The notes beneath the pieces are model-generated. The model worked only from the letters and a program-made list of their open reading frames with translations, was not told where the DNA came from and did not search any database. From Fragum whitleyi (Eukaryota > Mollusca > Bivalvia > Cardiida > Cardiidae): a stretch of 64,000 bases of DNA. This document shows, piece after piece, positions 10,621 to 21,639 of this stretch (positions are counted from its first letter, which is position 1; each line of letters opens with the position of its first letter). Location: positions 21,926,449 to 21,990,448 of the forward strand of contig OX411546.1 in the NCBI GenBank assembly GCA_948146395.1, given 5' to 3'. A program made the position numbers and the translations under genes.

Positions 10621-10622
<2 letters not shown>
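9970..10622. other. Unassigned; contains a CRE palindrome
   Basis: A perfect TGACGTCA sits at 10035-10042, and a donor-like CCT|GTGAGTAACG follows at about 10092. At about 10243 an ATG in good context (gaatcATGGCTGCC) opens only 21 codons with no donor. A promoter with a noncoding first exon is possible but not supported enough to call. Confidence 0.25.

Positions 10623-10665
<43 letters not shown>
10623..10665. repeat. Poly(A) run, 43 bp
   Basis: This is an uninterrupted A run. No clear retroelement body was identified to its left. Confidence 0.95.
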
Positions 10666-10667
<2 letters not shown>

Positions 10668-10777
10668 CGGCCAATCTCGACCAGAAAGGCATAATATCGA
10701 CATTTTAAGATATTGACATACTATTCACTATATTTTATTTTCCTTCTTCTCAATTTCGTCAGAAAAAAATATATATA

Positions 10778-10889
10778 TGTGACCCGTCACGCAAATGGGA
10801 CCATCTGGGAACTCAGAAAAATGACTACATGTACTAGGATTTAAAAAAAGAGATTGGGTCCAGCATTGGTCAACCAGAGGTCGCATTTC

Positions 10890-10975
<86 letters not shown>

Positions 10976-10980
10976 CGACA
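10778..10980. mobile_element. TGTGACCCGTCACGC MITE, left part, broken by a (GA)n tract
   Basis: It begins with TA then tgtgacccgtcacgcaaatg and follows the full copies at 29659 and 49243 through 'agaggtcgcatttcaaa'. At that point a 77-bp pure GA tract replaces the rest, and the right end of the element is missing. Confidence 0.75.
10896..10972. repeat. (GA)n microsatellite
   Basis: About 38 uninterrupted GA units. They start exactly inside the MITE at a position where other copies read 'aaagattctttcactg'. Confidence 0.97.
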
Positions 10981-11224
10981 ACCAGCATCTTTGGCAAACA
11001 ATCGATATTTTCAAGGATTTTATTGGGCAAAATAAGGTTTCATGATCACCACTATGATGTATCTAAATGCAGCCTATGACTACATTAGTAATTTACTACT
11101 GTATTTTTGCACGAAGAGAAATCGTGAATAAACGCATTAAAACCACAAAGATAAACATTTAATAAGGTCGATTGTTAGATTTCATTTTCTGAAATAGATT
11201 TTTCATATTTTGTAGATTAAAGTA

Positions 11225-11430
11225 TGCCCTTTGCAAAAATGAAAAGAAATAAGGGGGTCACCGTATCAGCCTCGAGCTGAAAAGAATGTAATGGTAGTAC
11301 TGGTGTGAGAAATCCCAGGAATCCATTGTTAGGTGCTCTGACCGCCGCGATATAACTGTTAAAATGTTGAAAGCGGCGTAACCCCCTAAAATCAAATCTC
11401 TTTCGTTTCGTGCATGACTCTATTTTTTGG
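11225..11430 (-). repeat. SINE-like repeat 'tttacgccgctttcaac', copy 1
   Basis: On minus it contains ttacgccgctttcaacattt, cgcggcggtcagagcaccta and cctgggatttctcacaccag. These align with the copies at 16795, 28690, 49685 and 56010. Confidence 0.75.
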
Positions 11431-13984
11431 GGCGAATAGTAGCATTGTACGAGATTAGGAAACACTTCATTAATTGCATATCTTCTCATTCTGGGTTCAC
11501 ACCTACGGTTATTTCAAATGGATCCCAATGGATCGTCAGAGACATCGCAAAGGAGCCTGTAATTTGGCATTTTGTCTATATAGAGGTCGATAACCTAAAT
11601 CCAAGATAACGCATCCCTTACTCAATAAAGTCGAAAATACATTGCGAGCAGAAAGAGACACGCCCCGTATGGGCCGTAGGCTGTTATGACACCCGATTCT
11701 CCATTATTGTATTAACATTGTGTATTCCAAATGATACTAAAGTGACACCAAAAGGTGTGAAGCAAAATTACAACCCTGTAAAAAAGAGTTTGTCTTTTTC
11801 TCCGAGAATCGAAAATAATTCTGTATTTAGACCAAAAGAGCCCTTATATGTTTCGTGGTGTTAAGCGATAAACTATGAACTCTGGGACCAAAATGAAGAG
11901 AAATGTTTCGACCGAACGCAACTCGGGATAAATGTACAATTTAAGCGCACTTTGTTAAAATATGTTCAGTTGTACAGTCGATGTCTTCCATACCACATGA
12001 TCATCTGTGACAAGTTCTATTAAAAAGAGAAAGATGGACAATAAGTGGAGCCACAGAAAAGCAAGTCTTAAGCTGGTTTTGGTTATTTCTGGCGATCGTC
12101 CATATTGGTTGATCGTTGAAATTAACCTGAATATGTCTATAACGAAATCTTGAGAATACGTTCTTATTTCCCATTCATTAAGTTGGAATGCGGAGCAATT
12201 CCAACTTAGATTTAACAAAACCGCAAAATGAACACAAGATAATTTCATTTCGGGTTTCTTGAGAACACACATCACGTGAACAGGATGTGAATACACTTCG
12301 ACCTATTTTGTATATCTCAACTTGACAAAGACATACAGTTTATTTCATCAAGAAGTAAAAATGCTGTACAATTACACAACTATCACTTCGTGTTTATTAT
12401 TAACACGATAATTTATGTTTTAAACGGCATTTATTGAAAGTTGCGTACGAATTTATTAGTATCACATGTTTGCATTACTATATTTGGAAATCATGTGATA
12501 AGTCAAGTCCAATTAGGTCAGCAATTGACAATTAGCACTAGCCAATCACGTGATCTGCTTATTTAGTAAGGTCGCGACCTGTTTTTCGTAGAATTATGTT
12601 ATAGCTTCTGTTAAAGGTATAGTTTCTCTTTCTGAACGACCTTATTACACATTTAACTTTTGACAAGGTGTTATATTGTAAATTTCTGTCTAAGCTACGA
12701 AATAAATACCATTTTTAAAGTGATGATACACTTTTAAAGTTAATATATATTTTTGCAACATATTGTCGTTTGTTTTCCGTCATATTGCAGTTATCTACAT
12801 GAATGTTTTATTGTAAAACCCAATACTCATCCATTAAAACCCTTTCCACCACATCTTTAATTGAATTATGAATATCTTTGCCCAATTGAATTCCAACACC
12901 AAGACAATTTGCCATTTGAAACAAACCAACTAGTTAAACTTGTTTTCTTCCCATTCCTACACATCAACATGTTTAAGAGCACCATCATACAGTTAGTTAC
13001 ATCGTGAAATTGACATTCATCTCAATAGAAAACATTCTTAATCGCTCACTCAGCGCTCCATTCATTCATTCCAAACACTCACTCAAACCATTCAAAAAAC
13101 ACTCAAAGTTATTAGAAAAATAAGATCAACATGTACATTCAAAATGAATTAAGCAAGAACCAAATCGCGATTTCACTGACATAAATGAAATTTAAAGCGT
13201 CTGATTGGTTCTTGGCGAAATAGAAAGCTATTGATTGAACTTTTACGCATATTTTATATAGGTTTTATATATCGCTAATTTTGCTCATCCTGAACAAAAT
13301 AAGCGACATTGGATTCCCTCCCTCAAATTTCACTCAAAACTCGCTCCACTCACTCATTCAACATCATGCTTAAATCATTCCAAAATCGTTCACCTTTCAA
13401 TTTCACGATGTTATTAACTGTACCCCCAACTGAGAAGAAAAGGAGCATAATAATATTGATTTCATCATGTCTGTCTCTCAGTCCATTGACCTTTTGCTTT
13501 CCGCTAGATAAACGGAGAAGCAATTGACCTACAATAACGAAACTCTACACAAATATTGCCCATGACCCAAAGAAATGCGCCATTGTTTCGGGGTCATAGA
13601 TGTCACGGGCATCAGTAAATTTTTACAGTTAACAGTTTCAACTCTAAATGAACAACCAAATGACCCAAATCATAGAACTTGACACAAATGTTGTCAATAA
13701 CCCAAGAAAGTGCCCAAATAGTGGAGTCACATAGGTCGAAATCACAATTGAACTTCGTCCAAAAATTGTCTTGAGATTCCAACTCATGAAGTAAAAGGCT
13801 TCCCTGCGAAAATGGCTTTTCATCATGGAAAAATCATTTGCGACACTTCTAATTTAAAATGAAATTGATAACTCAAATGGAGCAGAAGTTTATTGAAAAA
13901 ATAATATAAAAACTGTTTGGAGTGTTTAAGGTCGCCTGTGTGTCCATTACTCGACTGTATGGTCCGTATCATTTTCTTCCTTTT
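11431..13984. other. Mostly unassigned, with a diverged tandem repeat near 13500-13760
   Basis: No exon-like segment was supported. Between 13540 and 13760 two diverged units share 'acacaaatattgcccatgac'/'acacaaatgttgtcaataac' and 'cccaaagaaatgcgcc'/'cccaagaaagtgccc'. A CACGTG lies in the phrase ccaatcacgtgatctg at about 12545, and another near 12272. Confidence 0.4.
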
Positions 13985-14560
13985 TAGCTCACCTTACCAC
14001 AACGTGCTCAAGGGGAGCTTTAGGGTCACCCTGACTCCGTCGTGCGTCGTGAGTCGTCACCCTTCTTAAAACTTCTTCTCCTAAACCGGTTGGGCAAATT
14101 TCAATGAAATTGTGCCAGAATGTTCCCTGGGTGACCCTTTTCAAAATTGTCGCTATATTCTAATTGGCCAATAAATATGGGTATGGCAGGTTGGGGTTTA
14201 TTTTGAGCCCAAAATCTTTGAACGACATCTCCTCCTGAACCACTGGGCAGATTTCAATTAAACTTTGCAAGAATGTTCCTTTGATGACCTTCTCCAAACA
14301 TTGTTGGCAAAATTTTCATTAGCCCATAAATATAGGCGTGGCAGGGTAGGGCTAATTTTGAGTCTCCTCTGTAATGAATGGGTTGGCAGGGTCTATTATG
14401 ACTGCTTATAATTGGAATGTCTCCTCTTCAACAATTAGGCAAGTTTGAATAAATCTTTGCCAGAAAGTTTCTTGGATAAGATCCAATGGACCAATCGAAT
14501 TCAGGTGAGCGGTTTAGGGCCATTCTGTTCCTCTTGGTATAATTTTTCTTCCATCAGATT
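13985..14560 (+). repeat. Dispersed repeat of the 'ggtgagcggtttagggcca' family
   Basis: It starts ttagctcaccttaccacaac with 'gcgtcgtgagtcgtc' and ends ggtgagcggtttagggcc. Internal modules share 'tttcaatgaaattgtgccag' and 'aataaatatgggtatggcag' phrases with 4880-5440 in the other orientation. Confidence 0.65.
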
Positions 14561-14794
14561 CAGGCCTGTATAGCGATTCAGTGGTTTAAGCGTCTCTCGT
14601 TGTTGATATACATTGATTTATATACGCCCGTCAAAAGACGAGACGTATTATGTGATCACCTGTGGTGGGCGGGAGGCGTCAGCTTCGCTAGTAGCTTGAG
14701 GTCACCGCCTCTCGAACGCATTCCAACTTATCAGTACTTTCAGTACTTTGATTTTTTAAATTTAGATATGCTGAAATATGTTATCTTCGTATGA

Positions 14795-15060
14795 ATACAT
14801 TTTTTATCCCCCGCCGACGATATCATGGGAGGAGGGGATTGTTTTTGCGTCGTCCGTCTGTCCTTCCGTCCGTCCTTCGGTCCGTCCGAGTTTCGTTTCT
14901 GCGCTATTTCTTGGAAACCATTGACTCGATTTCAATGAAACTTTGTGAAAAGCTTCTCTACAAATATGAGATGCGCATATCGCCGGGGTTACCCGGTTCG
15001 ACTATCAAATTTGTTTCCACACATATTTGGAAGGAAACCTGCCGTATGCTCTTTTATCGT
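14795..15060. repeat. Repeat with gtccgtc tract
   Basis: It contains gtccgtctgtccttccgtcc and then the phrase 'gatttcaatgaaactttgtg', the same arrangement as at 23200, 44220 and 54430. It belongs to a broad family of repeats with a pyrimidine-rich gtccgtc head. Confidence 0.55.
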
Positions 15061-15162
15061 TAAGAATGTGCATTATACTGTATTTATTTCGATTTCTAGC
15101 TAATTCTCACATAGAACTTTGTGTAGAGGCGTCATCTAAAGAGAAGCATAAACGAAAAGCGT

Positions 15163-15391
15163 TTAACCCTTTACTGTTTAATCCCTGCTTTTTACGTGCC
15201 TGTGATTCAATGATCTAGAAAACATTGTGAAAAAAGAAGAAATTGCTTCTGACCAGCAATTTCTTCTTCTTCCACACTATTTTCTACCCTACTGAATGGT
15301 TGTTTTTCAAATTAAATTCGCTTTAAATTTTCGTCTACAAAACCTTAGAATTTGGACAGGTCCAAAATTTTGTAAAACAGGAAAGTGTTAA
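15163..15391. mobile_element. piggyBac-like MITE, copy 2
   Basis: TTAA flanks both sides. The ends are CCCTTTACTGTTTAATCCC and gtaaaacaggaaagtg, with an internal hairpin of aagaagaaattgcttctgac against cagcaatttcttcttcttcc. Confidence 0.85.
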
Positions 15392-15860
15392 GAGCACAGT
15401 CCCTCTCAATGCGACAAAGTTGACCTGAAAATATCAGCTTTCTTACCTCTATATGGGCTATGATTGGTAGAGAGCCTAATAGCTAATTACAAATGTACAA
15501 TGTCTTGTCTGGACCTAGGACACTATCCTTGAACCTTTAAGGGTTTAAGGATCGTTTCGATTCGTTGAAAAGTTTCAACAAAATACGTTGAAGAGTTATA
15601 TTGAAACCTCCAAAGACAGGAATATCTATAACACATGTCTAACGTAGACTGAAGAGCCTGTCTATGCTAGACATGTATTATAGAAAGGGTTCCAGTTTAA
15701 GATCGATTTATCTTTCATGAGTTAAGAACTGAAGAACATAATATCTTCACTAGTGTCGAAGCCTTGAGACAACAAATTGAAAGGCTAATCGGTCTAACAC
15801 CGAAAACAGTTAACGAAATGTCACAATGTTTGACAAATTTGCTTTAAGCGAGACACTTTG
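15392..15860. other. Unassigned
   Basis: No exon or clear repeat end. The phrase 'acacatgtctaacgtagact' faces 'ctagacatgtattatag', a weak inverted pair. Confidence 0.3.
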
Positions 15861-15959
15861 CACGTGATCATTACTTAGCAACGACATGACGTCATATGTT
15901 CAATGGGATCCGCTAAGAAACGCCAAAAAGGGTGAAATGAACGAAACCAGGGTATAAAT
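15861..15959 (+). promoter_or_regulatory. Promoter-like block upstream of the 16191 exon
   Basis: Within 100 bp there are CACGTG (15861-15866), a perfect CRE TGACGTCA (15887-15894) and a TATAAAT box (15953-15959). A start site about 30 bp after the TATA would give a 5' UTR of about 200 nt before the ATG at 16191. The order and spacing fit a Pol II promoter, but this rests on motifs alone. Confidence 0.45.
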
Positions 15960-16146
15960 TATGTTAATTTCACTGGATTAGCGATGAGATAAGTGATAAA
16001 CTACTATTATTTATAGATTATCCGACAATAGCATTAAAAGGTTATATCTTTTGAAAGTTTTCGGACAGTACGCAGTACAATTTCGTTCAGCGATATGCGT
16101 GAGGTGGAATTCTTATAGAGAAGAAAGGAAGTATACAGACTTGAAA

Positions 16147-16194
16147 ATGTGGACGCCTGTGTTTGGGTTCATCTCTGTGATATATATAGTATGA
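16147..16194 (+). other. Upstream ORF overlapping the 16191 start (ATGA)
   Basis: A 15-codon ORF starts at ATG 16147 and ends with TGA at 16192-16194, overlapping the ATG of the downstream exon by two bases (ATGA). Its short peptide is hydrophobic (VFGFISVIYIV). The arrangement would allow termination-reinitiation or repression of the main ORF. Confidence 0.4.
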
Positions 16195-16249
16195 CGGGTA
16201 GTAAGCGACCACGTATGGCACCACCAAAAGAGTGGCCGTTCAATGGTCC
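16191..16249 (+). CDS. First coding exon of an unidentified gene
   Basis: The ATG at 16191 opens MTGSKRPRMAPPKEWPFNG, 19 codons plus two bases, and ends at a good donor, CC|GTAAGC. The peptide is basic and proline-containing, with SKRPR resembling a monopartite nuclear signal, as in the N-termini of many transcription factors. A promoter-like block lies 230-330 bp upstream. The phase (2) means the next exon must start by completing the codon. I found no matching next exon in the window; downstream is rich in MITEs. The exon is too short to identify the gene, and the call rests on codon composition, the donor and the promoter context. Confidence 0.5.
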
Positions 16250-16794
16250 GTAAGCAAACATTTTATTTTCACAAATTAGAAACACTATTATCATTGAATA
16301 TGTATTTCATTTTGGAATTTCTCGATAATTCTATGTTGTCAAACCCAAAAGAATCGTCTCGCTGAGAAGATTCTAATGAGTTTTATCATAATAGGATTCA
16401 TGTACAATAGTTTTTATATCAATCTACTTTTTCAAGATATATCGATTAAGAGAAGGAGATTTTGAAACGGTTCATTAAAAAAATGGTCGCTTGATAGCCG
16501 TGGTCGCTTGAGCAAAATGGGCTAAACATAGTGTATGAGAAAGACTATCTTTACAAAATTGAATTAGTCGAATTTTTTTTAAACAAAATGCAATTTAGAA
16601 TAGATGGTTTTTTTAATAAGATAATTAGAAAACGACCAAATTCCACCAGAAACCACACGGATCACGCGTTTAGCCGTTTCCCTATAAAACCGGACAAAAA
16701 TATGATATTCCAAAGACAAACTTATGACTCGACGATGTATTAGTGGAATGTGATTTTAAGTGAACGCACTTAAAGTCTCTGATGCTTTTTCACC
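16250..16794. other. Intron or intergenic, contains one diverged agacgatt palindrome
   Basis: At 16352-16381 agaatcgtctcgctgagaag belongs to the recurring palindrome described in the findings. Nothing else was recognised. Confidence 0.35.
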
Positions 16795-17010
16795 ATGATA
16801 ATGGTTGGTTGAATGGAGTTTTACGCCGCTTTCAACATTATTCAGTTATATCACGGCGGATGGAGCACCTAACATGGTTTCCTGGTATTTCTCTCACCAG
16901 TACAACCACCATATCCTTTCCTAGCCTCCAGCTGCTATTACACATAGGTCTACGATTATCAACCCATTCGTGAGAGACAAATAGTCGGAAAGAATGAGTG
17001 CCGCCGTCGG
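16795..17010 (+). repeat. SINE-like repeat 'tttacgccgctttcaac', copy 2
   Basis: It runs from ggagttttacgccgctttca through 'cctggtatttctctcaccag' and 'agcctccagctgctattaca' to 'gtgccgccgtcggggat'. It is the most complete copy in the window. Confidence 0.8.
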
Positions 17011-18039
17011 GGATATCATTATAATGGTATCAAAGGGTATCAAGATATCTGTGATAGAAGATTTTATATTTTGGAACGAGGTATATTAAAGGTTTAAGAG
17101 CTATGTCAGAGGAAGTGTTGAGGATTTCAAATAAAATTATTTCAACGTACAGTGCAGAAATCCTGTATTACAGACGCTCACTAGAATAGTCTCGTCGAGA
17201 CGATGCAAATGGGTACCAACAACACATGATTTAAATGAGAAATGAAAATTATGACAGGAAATAACCCCTCTAACCTGCACCCCTTGGTTACAAAGAGAAG
17301 TTATTTACTTTAGGGGTCAATACAGCAGTGCTTCAAGAGATTTCACAAAAAGCGCCAGCTAATACATGTGTTTTAAATTGTTGACATTGTTTTCACAAAA
17401 TAAGATCTAAGATATAATTCATGCATTGATACAATGATACAAATTTACGACCCAAGCTATAATTCTATATAAGTCAAGAGGTTCTGATATAATAGCCGTT
17501 TCATGATGTCTCGCCAGAAGCCGAAATAACACGTCGAATATTACATATCCAAAACCCATTTAGGAGTTGATATCCAATCCATGATTCCAGCGTTACATCA
17601 ACGATTGGTTTTCAAAGCTTTATGGCAAATCCGTCTCTGCTTACCGCGCCGCATCAATATTTGCTGACAATACGAACCCAATCGGAAACTAGAATATGCT
17701 TCAGTGAGGCAAAATTATTCTTCAATAAGGAGTAGGCACGTCATTCTCGGATTGCAGGAGATCTCGGGTTTTCCTTGAAAATACATCATAGTCGTCGGAA
17801 TGGAAAAGTCCGCCAAAAAGGGGGAACACAAAAGGACTTTGCATAAATCTCTAGAGGTACTTGTAACGATTTTAAGAAGACAAGTTTGGGTTTACTTGAT
17901 ACAATGTCCGTACAAGATCACAGCCGCTTGCATTGGGTGAACACGTAGTTTTTCAAAGCTAAACATGGTTTGTAAATTTTCTGTTATTTTCAAAATTACA
18001 AAACTTATGGTGAGGCACCCTTGAAAATCAATGGATAGT
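17011..18039. other. Unassigned; one weak exon candidate
   Basis: A palindrome unit (agaatagtctcgtcgagacg) lies at 17186. At 17800 an ATG after an in-frame TGA opens 45 codons, with a weak internal GTACTT donor. No homology was recognised. Confidence 0.3.
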
Positions 18040-18375
18040 CCCAAGCAGGGTGACGGATTTCCGTCACTCACTCTGACATTCGTGAACCCTCGGCGATTCT
18101 ACAAAATAATAAGGGCGCAGCCATGAAAGCGCGTCATATCGCAGGTGGTTTATATGACGTCACAAAAATAGGTGAAGAAGATGTTGCGAAAAATAAAATA
18201 AAGTCAACGTTAGGTTGAAATTGGGCATATTATGATTTGAAAACAAACCGCAGTGTTTTACTGCGTTTTGCTTTCAGATTATAACATGCCAAAATGATCT
18301 CCACAGACGATCGGAAAAAATTAAAGTAATAAACTATTCTTCAAGCGTATTAACCAAAGTACCGCAAGGAGCTGA

Positions 18376-18411
<36 letters not shown>

Positions 18412-18480
18412 AAAATTACTACACTTACGCCCGAGGTACTTCCCAGTTAAAGGAAAAGTCCGAGCGATGTTCTGAATGTC
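18040..18480 (+). repeat. Dispersed element, inverted copy at 52550-52950
   Basis: Shared phrases include gaaccctcggcgattctac, 'agccatgaaagcgcgt', 'ttataacatgccaaaa' and 'aattactacacttacg'. A 31-bp A run (18378-18408) lies inside this copy. Both copies end with motifs of the type cggaaaagtccgagcgatgt. Confidence 0.75.
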
Positions 18481-18621
18481 ACAATGAGGCAAAATATAGA
18501 ATCATCATTTATATAACGAAGGGACGGTCAGCCGTCTCGGTGAAATAAGTCTCGTGTGCGAATTTCCTTGTTAGGAAAGACTCTTTTTGGGACCTAACAG
18601 CCGTAAAAAGAACTCTGGCAG

Positions 18622-18660
18622 GTCACGTGAACAAGTGGCATGATAAAGCTGTCACGTGAT
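18622..18660. promoter_or_regulatory. Pair of GTCACGTGA E-boxes
   Basis: GTCACGTGA at 18622-18630 and again at 18651-18659, 29 bp apart (about three helical turns). The 9-mer resembles the CLEAR/M-box type bound by MiT/TFE bHLH-zip factors. No gene start was identified next to it. Confidence 0.3.
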
Positions 18661-19051
18661 CAAGTGATCTGATATCAACAAGTTTATCATACCCCCTTTT
18701 ATCAGGCAATATTTATAGCTATTAACAAGACGAATAATAGTAACAATTGTATTGAGGGTGGTCTGAATATATTAGCTTGAAACTTATTCATGAAACCATA
18801 TGTGCTGTGAATTTAAAGCCGAGCTCATCGCTGATGATAAACTTTTTAAGAACAGCTTTGTGTTTTCTTTCACACAGTTGAACGGTGTGCTTCAGTACCT
18901 AGAGCGCGCGCGATAATCGGCGAGCGATTAGACGGAATCACTAGTATAGCAACAACTACTTTACTTTATCGATTTTGATAAAAATATTGGGACAGATCTT
19001 TTTTACCAAATGGTATATATCAAACACTATCTTCAGTTGACCAGCCATTCG

Positions 19052-19168
19052 TTCAGGATGACAAAACGGTTCAAACTGTTGGCATATTATACTCCGATTT
19101 GCACGCAAGTCCACGTGCAAAGCGGGGTATAATTTACGAACAGTTTGCACCGATTTATCATCCTAAAC
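19052..19168. mobile_element. gctttgcacgtgca-core MITE, copy 1
   Basis: It runs from caggatgacaaaacggttca to gatttatcatcctaaacg. The centre is a palindrome of the type 'cgatttgcacgcaagtccac' / 'gtgcaaagcggggtataatt'. Relatives are at 20735, 22660, 30546, 55500 and, within longer elements, at 47244 and 62880. Confidence 0.7.
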
Positions 19169-19715
19169 GTAGGCCAGGTATTGGCTTGTCTGACTGGGTT
19201 CTTTTTGTAGCAGCCTGCTATTTTCGAAAGCGCTTGAGGTTAGTCAAATGGATCGCTTGCTGGAAAACTTTTCGCGATGAGCTCTTTCAAAATCCTTAAT
19301 GCAAACTAGAGACTCTATCTTTGAGGTTTGTTGTAATACGGGCGAAATTGCACTTTTTTTTCCACAGACCCAGCCTCCTGGCATATTGTATTTCGTGCCA
19401 TCAAGTTTTCGTGTCTTTGTTGTTATTCGAGAAGCTTGTCTGCTTTCTTTGACATTTTAGAGTTCTGAACAAAACACGTAAGCAAAAACATATTAAATGA
19501 CAAAGAATATTGTTATAAAATTTTGACTAGACGCAATATGTTGCTTCTGTAATTCTATATACAAAGAAAGCGATAGAAATACAAACTTACTAAGTCATTT
19601 CCTTATATGGGGTTTTCAATCTTATATTACGTAAATGTTAGGATAAAAAGCTTCGAAATAGCAGACTAGACAATATCAAATATCTATATAAGGAAAAGAC
19701 ATTCAAACCGTACGC

Positions 19716-19718
<3 letters not shown>
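19169..19718. other. Unassigned
   Basis: No exon or repeat border was supported. Confidence 0.3.

Positions 19719-19768
<50 letters not shown>
19719..19768. repeat. Poly(A) run, 50 bp
   Basis: This is an uninterrupted A run with no recognisable SINE or LINE body to its left. Confidence 0.95.
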
Positions 19769-19770
<2 letters not shown>

Positions 19771-20289
19771 GACCTGTTTTACCTGTGCTATTCAGATCGT
19801 ACTTTTTCGTAGGATGGCGACTTAAGGAATTTCGCCCCAGAGAATTTGGTCCATTCCGCAACAGGATGTTGTCCTACTCTGGTACCACGCACTCGTACAC
19901 GTCGAATAGCTGCCATAAATGATTCACCGAGAAAATAGCAATATATCATTAAAATTATTCCACCGTTTTTTTTTAATTCAAGAAGAAAATTTTGATTTCA
20001 ATATTTCGGCAAAATAATGATTTAGATATCTTATAGATTAACAGCTATTCAGAGATACTGATCTTGGAGATTTGGACATTACCTGTGACGCAATAAAGAG
20101 GATTAAGCACGTCAGTTGACGTCGTGACGTTTTTATTTTTGCGTTGAGCCCTATTCAATATCCTCTTTGCGGATCGCCAACCCTCCCCAATCTCATAAAA
20201 TCTCTACCAAATCGCTACGCTATCATTCTGTTACGTAGATCTTTGAGCAATCATATAAGCAATCAAGCAAAAGCGTAATTTAAACCCAT

Positions 20290-20339
20290 CCAATCACCGA
20301 AACCGTTATAAAAATGACTTGAACGTCGGTAATGCAAAT
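20290..20339 (+). promoter_or_regulatory. CCAAT-TATA-octamer cluster
   Basis: CCAAT (20290-20294), TATAAAAA (20307-20314) and octamer ATGCAAAT (20332-20339) fall within 50 bp, and gttgacgtcgtgacg lies at about 20118. Such clusters occur at histone and snRNA promoters. No histone or snRNA gene follows; a MITE starts at 20408 instead. Confidence 0.25.
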
Positions 20340-20407
20340 GGTGACACTCAAATTTTGTCACTTCTGAAATAACAAGTTGCAATTGGACTTCTCTAAATGT
20401 CTAGAAC

Positions 20408-20650
20408 GGGGCCCGTTTTACTAAACTTCTTACGACCATTTTTTTGCGTAAGTCAAAAATTAAAGTTGTTTCTACAGTAGTAAATAAATATGGAATACTG
20501 CCTTGTAATATTTCATTGGAATCGTCTTCTAAAGACGATTCTAATGAGATATTGCAAGGCAGAAACTAAAAATGAATGAACACACCTGGTACGAATTTTG
20601 ATTTTGACTTACTATTAATTTTTTCGTAAGAAATTTAGTAAAACTGCCCC
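20408..20650. mobile_element. GGGGC...GTTTTACTAAAC MITE, copy 1
   Basis: The left end ggggcccgttttactaaact is inverted at the right end as atttagtaaaactgcccc. The middle carries the palindrome ggaatcgtcttctaaagacg. A second copy, nested in another MITE, lies at 26861-27118. Confidence 0.85.
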
Positions 20651-20734
20651 TGGAGAAGAATAGGGCAACTGTCTTCACTTCAAAGGAAATTATCAGTCAG
20701 GTGATGATAAACCTATCAAATAATCCTGGCCTGC

Positions 20735-20852
20735 ATCCTGGATTTCAAAAGGAGGCAAACCATTTGCAAATTTTATCCCGCTTTGCAAGGTCATGCACAT
20801 ACAAAATCGGGGTATAACTTGCAAACAGTATATACCGTTTGTCATCCTGTGG
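20735..20852. mobile_element. gctttgcacgtgca-core MITE, copy 2 (diverged)
   Basis: It contains atcccgctttgcaaggtcat and 'atcggggtataacttgcaaa', ending gtttgtcatcctg. Confidence 0.55.
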
Positions 20853-20869
20853 TTCAAATCCTTTTAATT

Positions 20870-21205
20870 GCGCTTTTGTTAATACCAATTTTCAAACATA
20901 ATTCTCGGCAAGTTTTGTAAGCTTATGTGAATGTCGTCATTTCGAGTCTTTTGTGCGTCCACAGTTATTTATTATGCTGTAAACGAACAATACGCCTTCG
21001 TTGATACCACCGTTTCAAAATTAATCGCGGCAAGTTTTGTAAGATTTTGAGAATGTCTTGATTTCGGTTATTTTATGTGTCCGCAGTCATTGATTTCGCT
21101 GTTGTTACGCCTTCTTTAATTCCAATTTTCAAAAAATTATCTGTAATGTTTGTAATATTTTGAGAACGTCGTCATTTCGGTTCTTTTATGCGTCCACAGT
21201 TACCT
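20870..21205. repeat. Minisatellite, three units of about 117 bp
   Basis: The phrase 'tttcggttcttttatgcgtc' with 'cacagt' recurs near 20935, 21055 and 21170, with 'ggcaagttttgtaag' upstream in the first two units. A piggyBac-like MITE inserted right at the end (21209). Confidence 0.75.
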
Positions 21206-21208
21206 TTA

Positions 21209-21442
21209 TTAACCCTTTGCTGTTTAATCCCTGTTTTTTACGTGCCTGTGATTTTATGATTGAGAAAACATTGTGAAAAAAGAAGAAATTGCTTCTGACA
21301 AGCAATTTCTTCTTTTTCCACACTATTTTCTACCCTACTGAATGGTCGGGTTATTTTTCAAATTAAATCCACTTTAAATTTTCGTCTGCAAAACCTTTGA
21401 ATTTGGACAGGTCCAAAATTTTGTAAAACAGGAAAGGGTTAA
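21209..21442. mobile_element. piggyBac-like MITE, copy 3
   Basis: TTAA on both sides, ends CCCTTTGCTGTTTAATCCC and gtaaaacaggaaaggg. It is nearly identical to copies 1 and 2. Confidence 0.88.
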
Positions 21443-21639
21443 GCTGTAGTTACGCCTCCAAGTCGACCATTCATGCAATAAATATTAAAAAAAAAGGTTA
21501 CACAAAAAAGCAAAAAATGACGGAGGTAAAAAGTCACCCCATTCGCAGCCATCGATCGTTTTGATTGACAGCAGCGATCTGTTAGTAGTCATGATAGATA
21601 TCGGTTGGTTATCTCCATTGAAATACCCACAAAGGAGGA

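Noticed and set aside
10854..11045. RE/SL dipeptide-repeat ORFs
   Set aside because: Translation of the (GA)n microsatellite.
17800..17937. ORF starting MEKSAKKGEHKRTLHKSLE
   Set aside because: Only a weak GTACTT donor, no promoter motif and no homology.
19786..19912. 42-codon minus ORF starting MAAIRRVRVRGTRVGQ
   Set aside because: The plus strand is open over the same bases and no splice sites or family support either reading.
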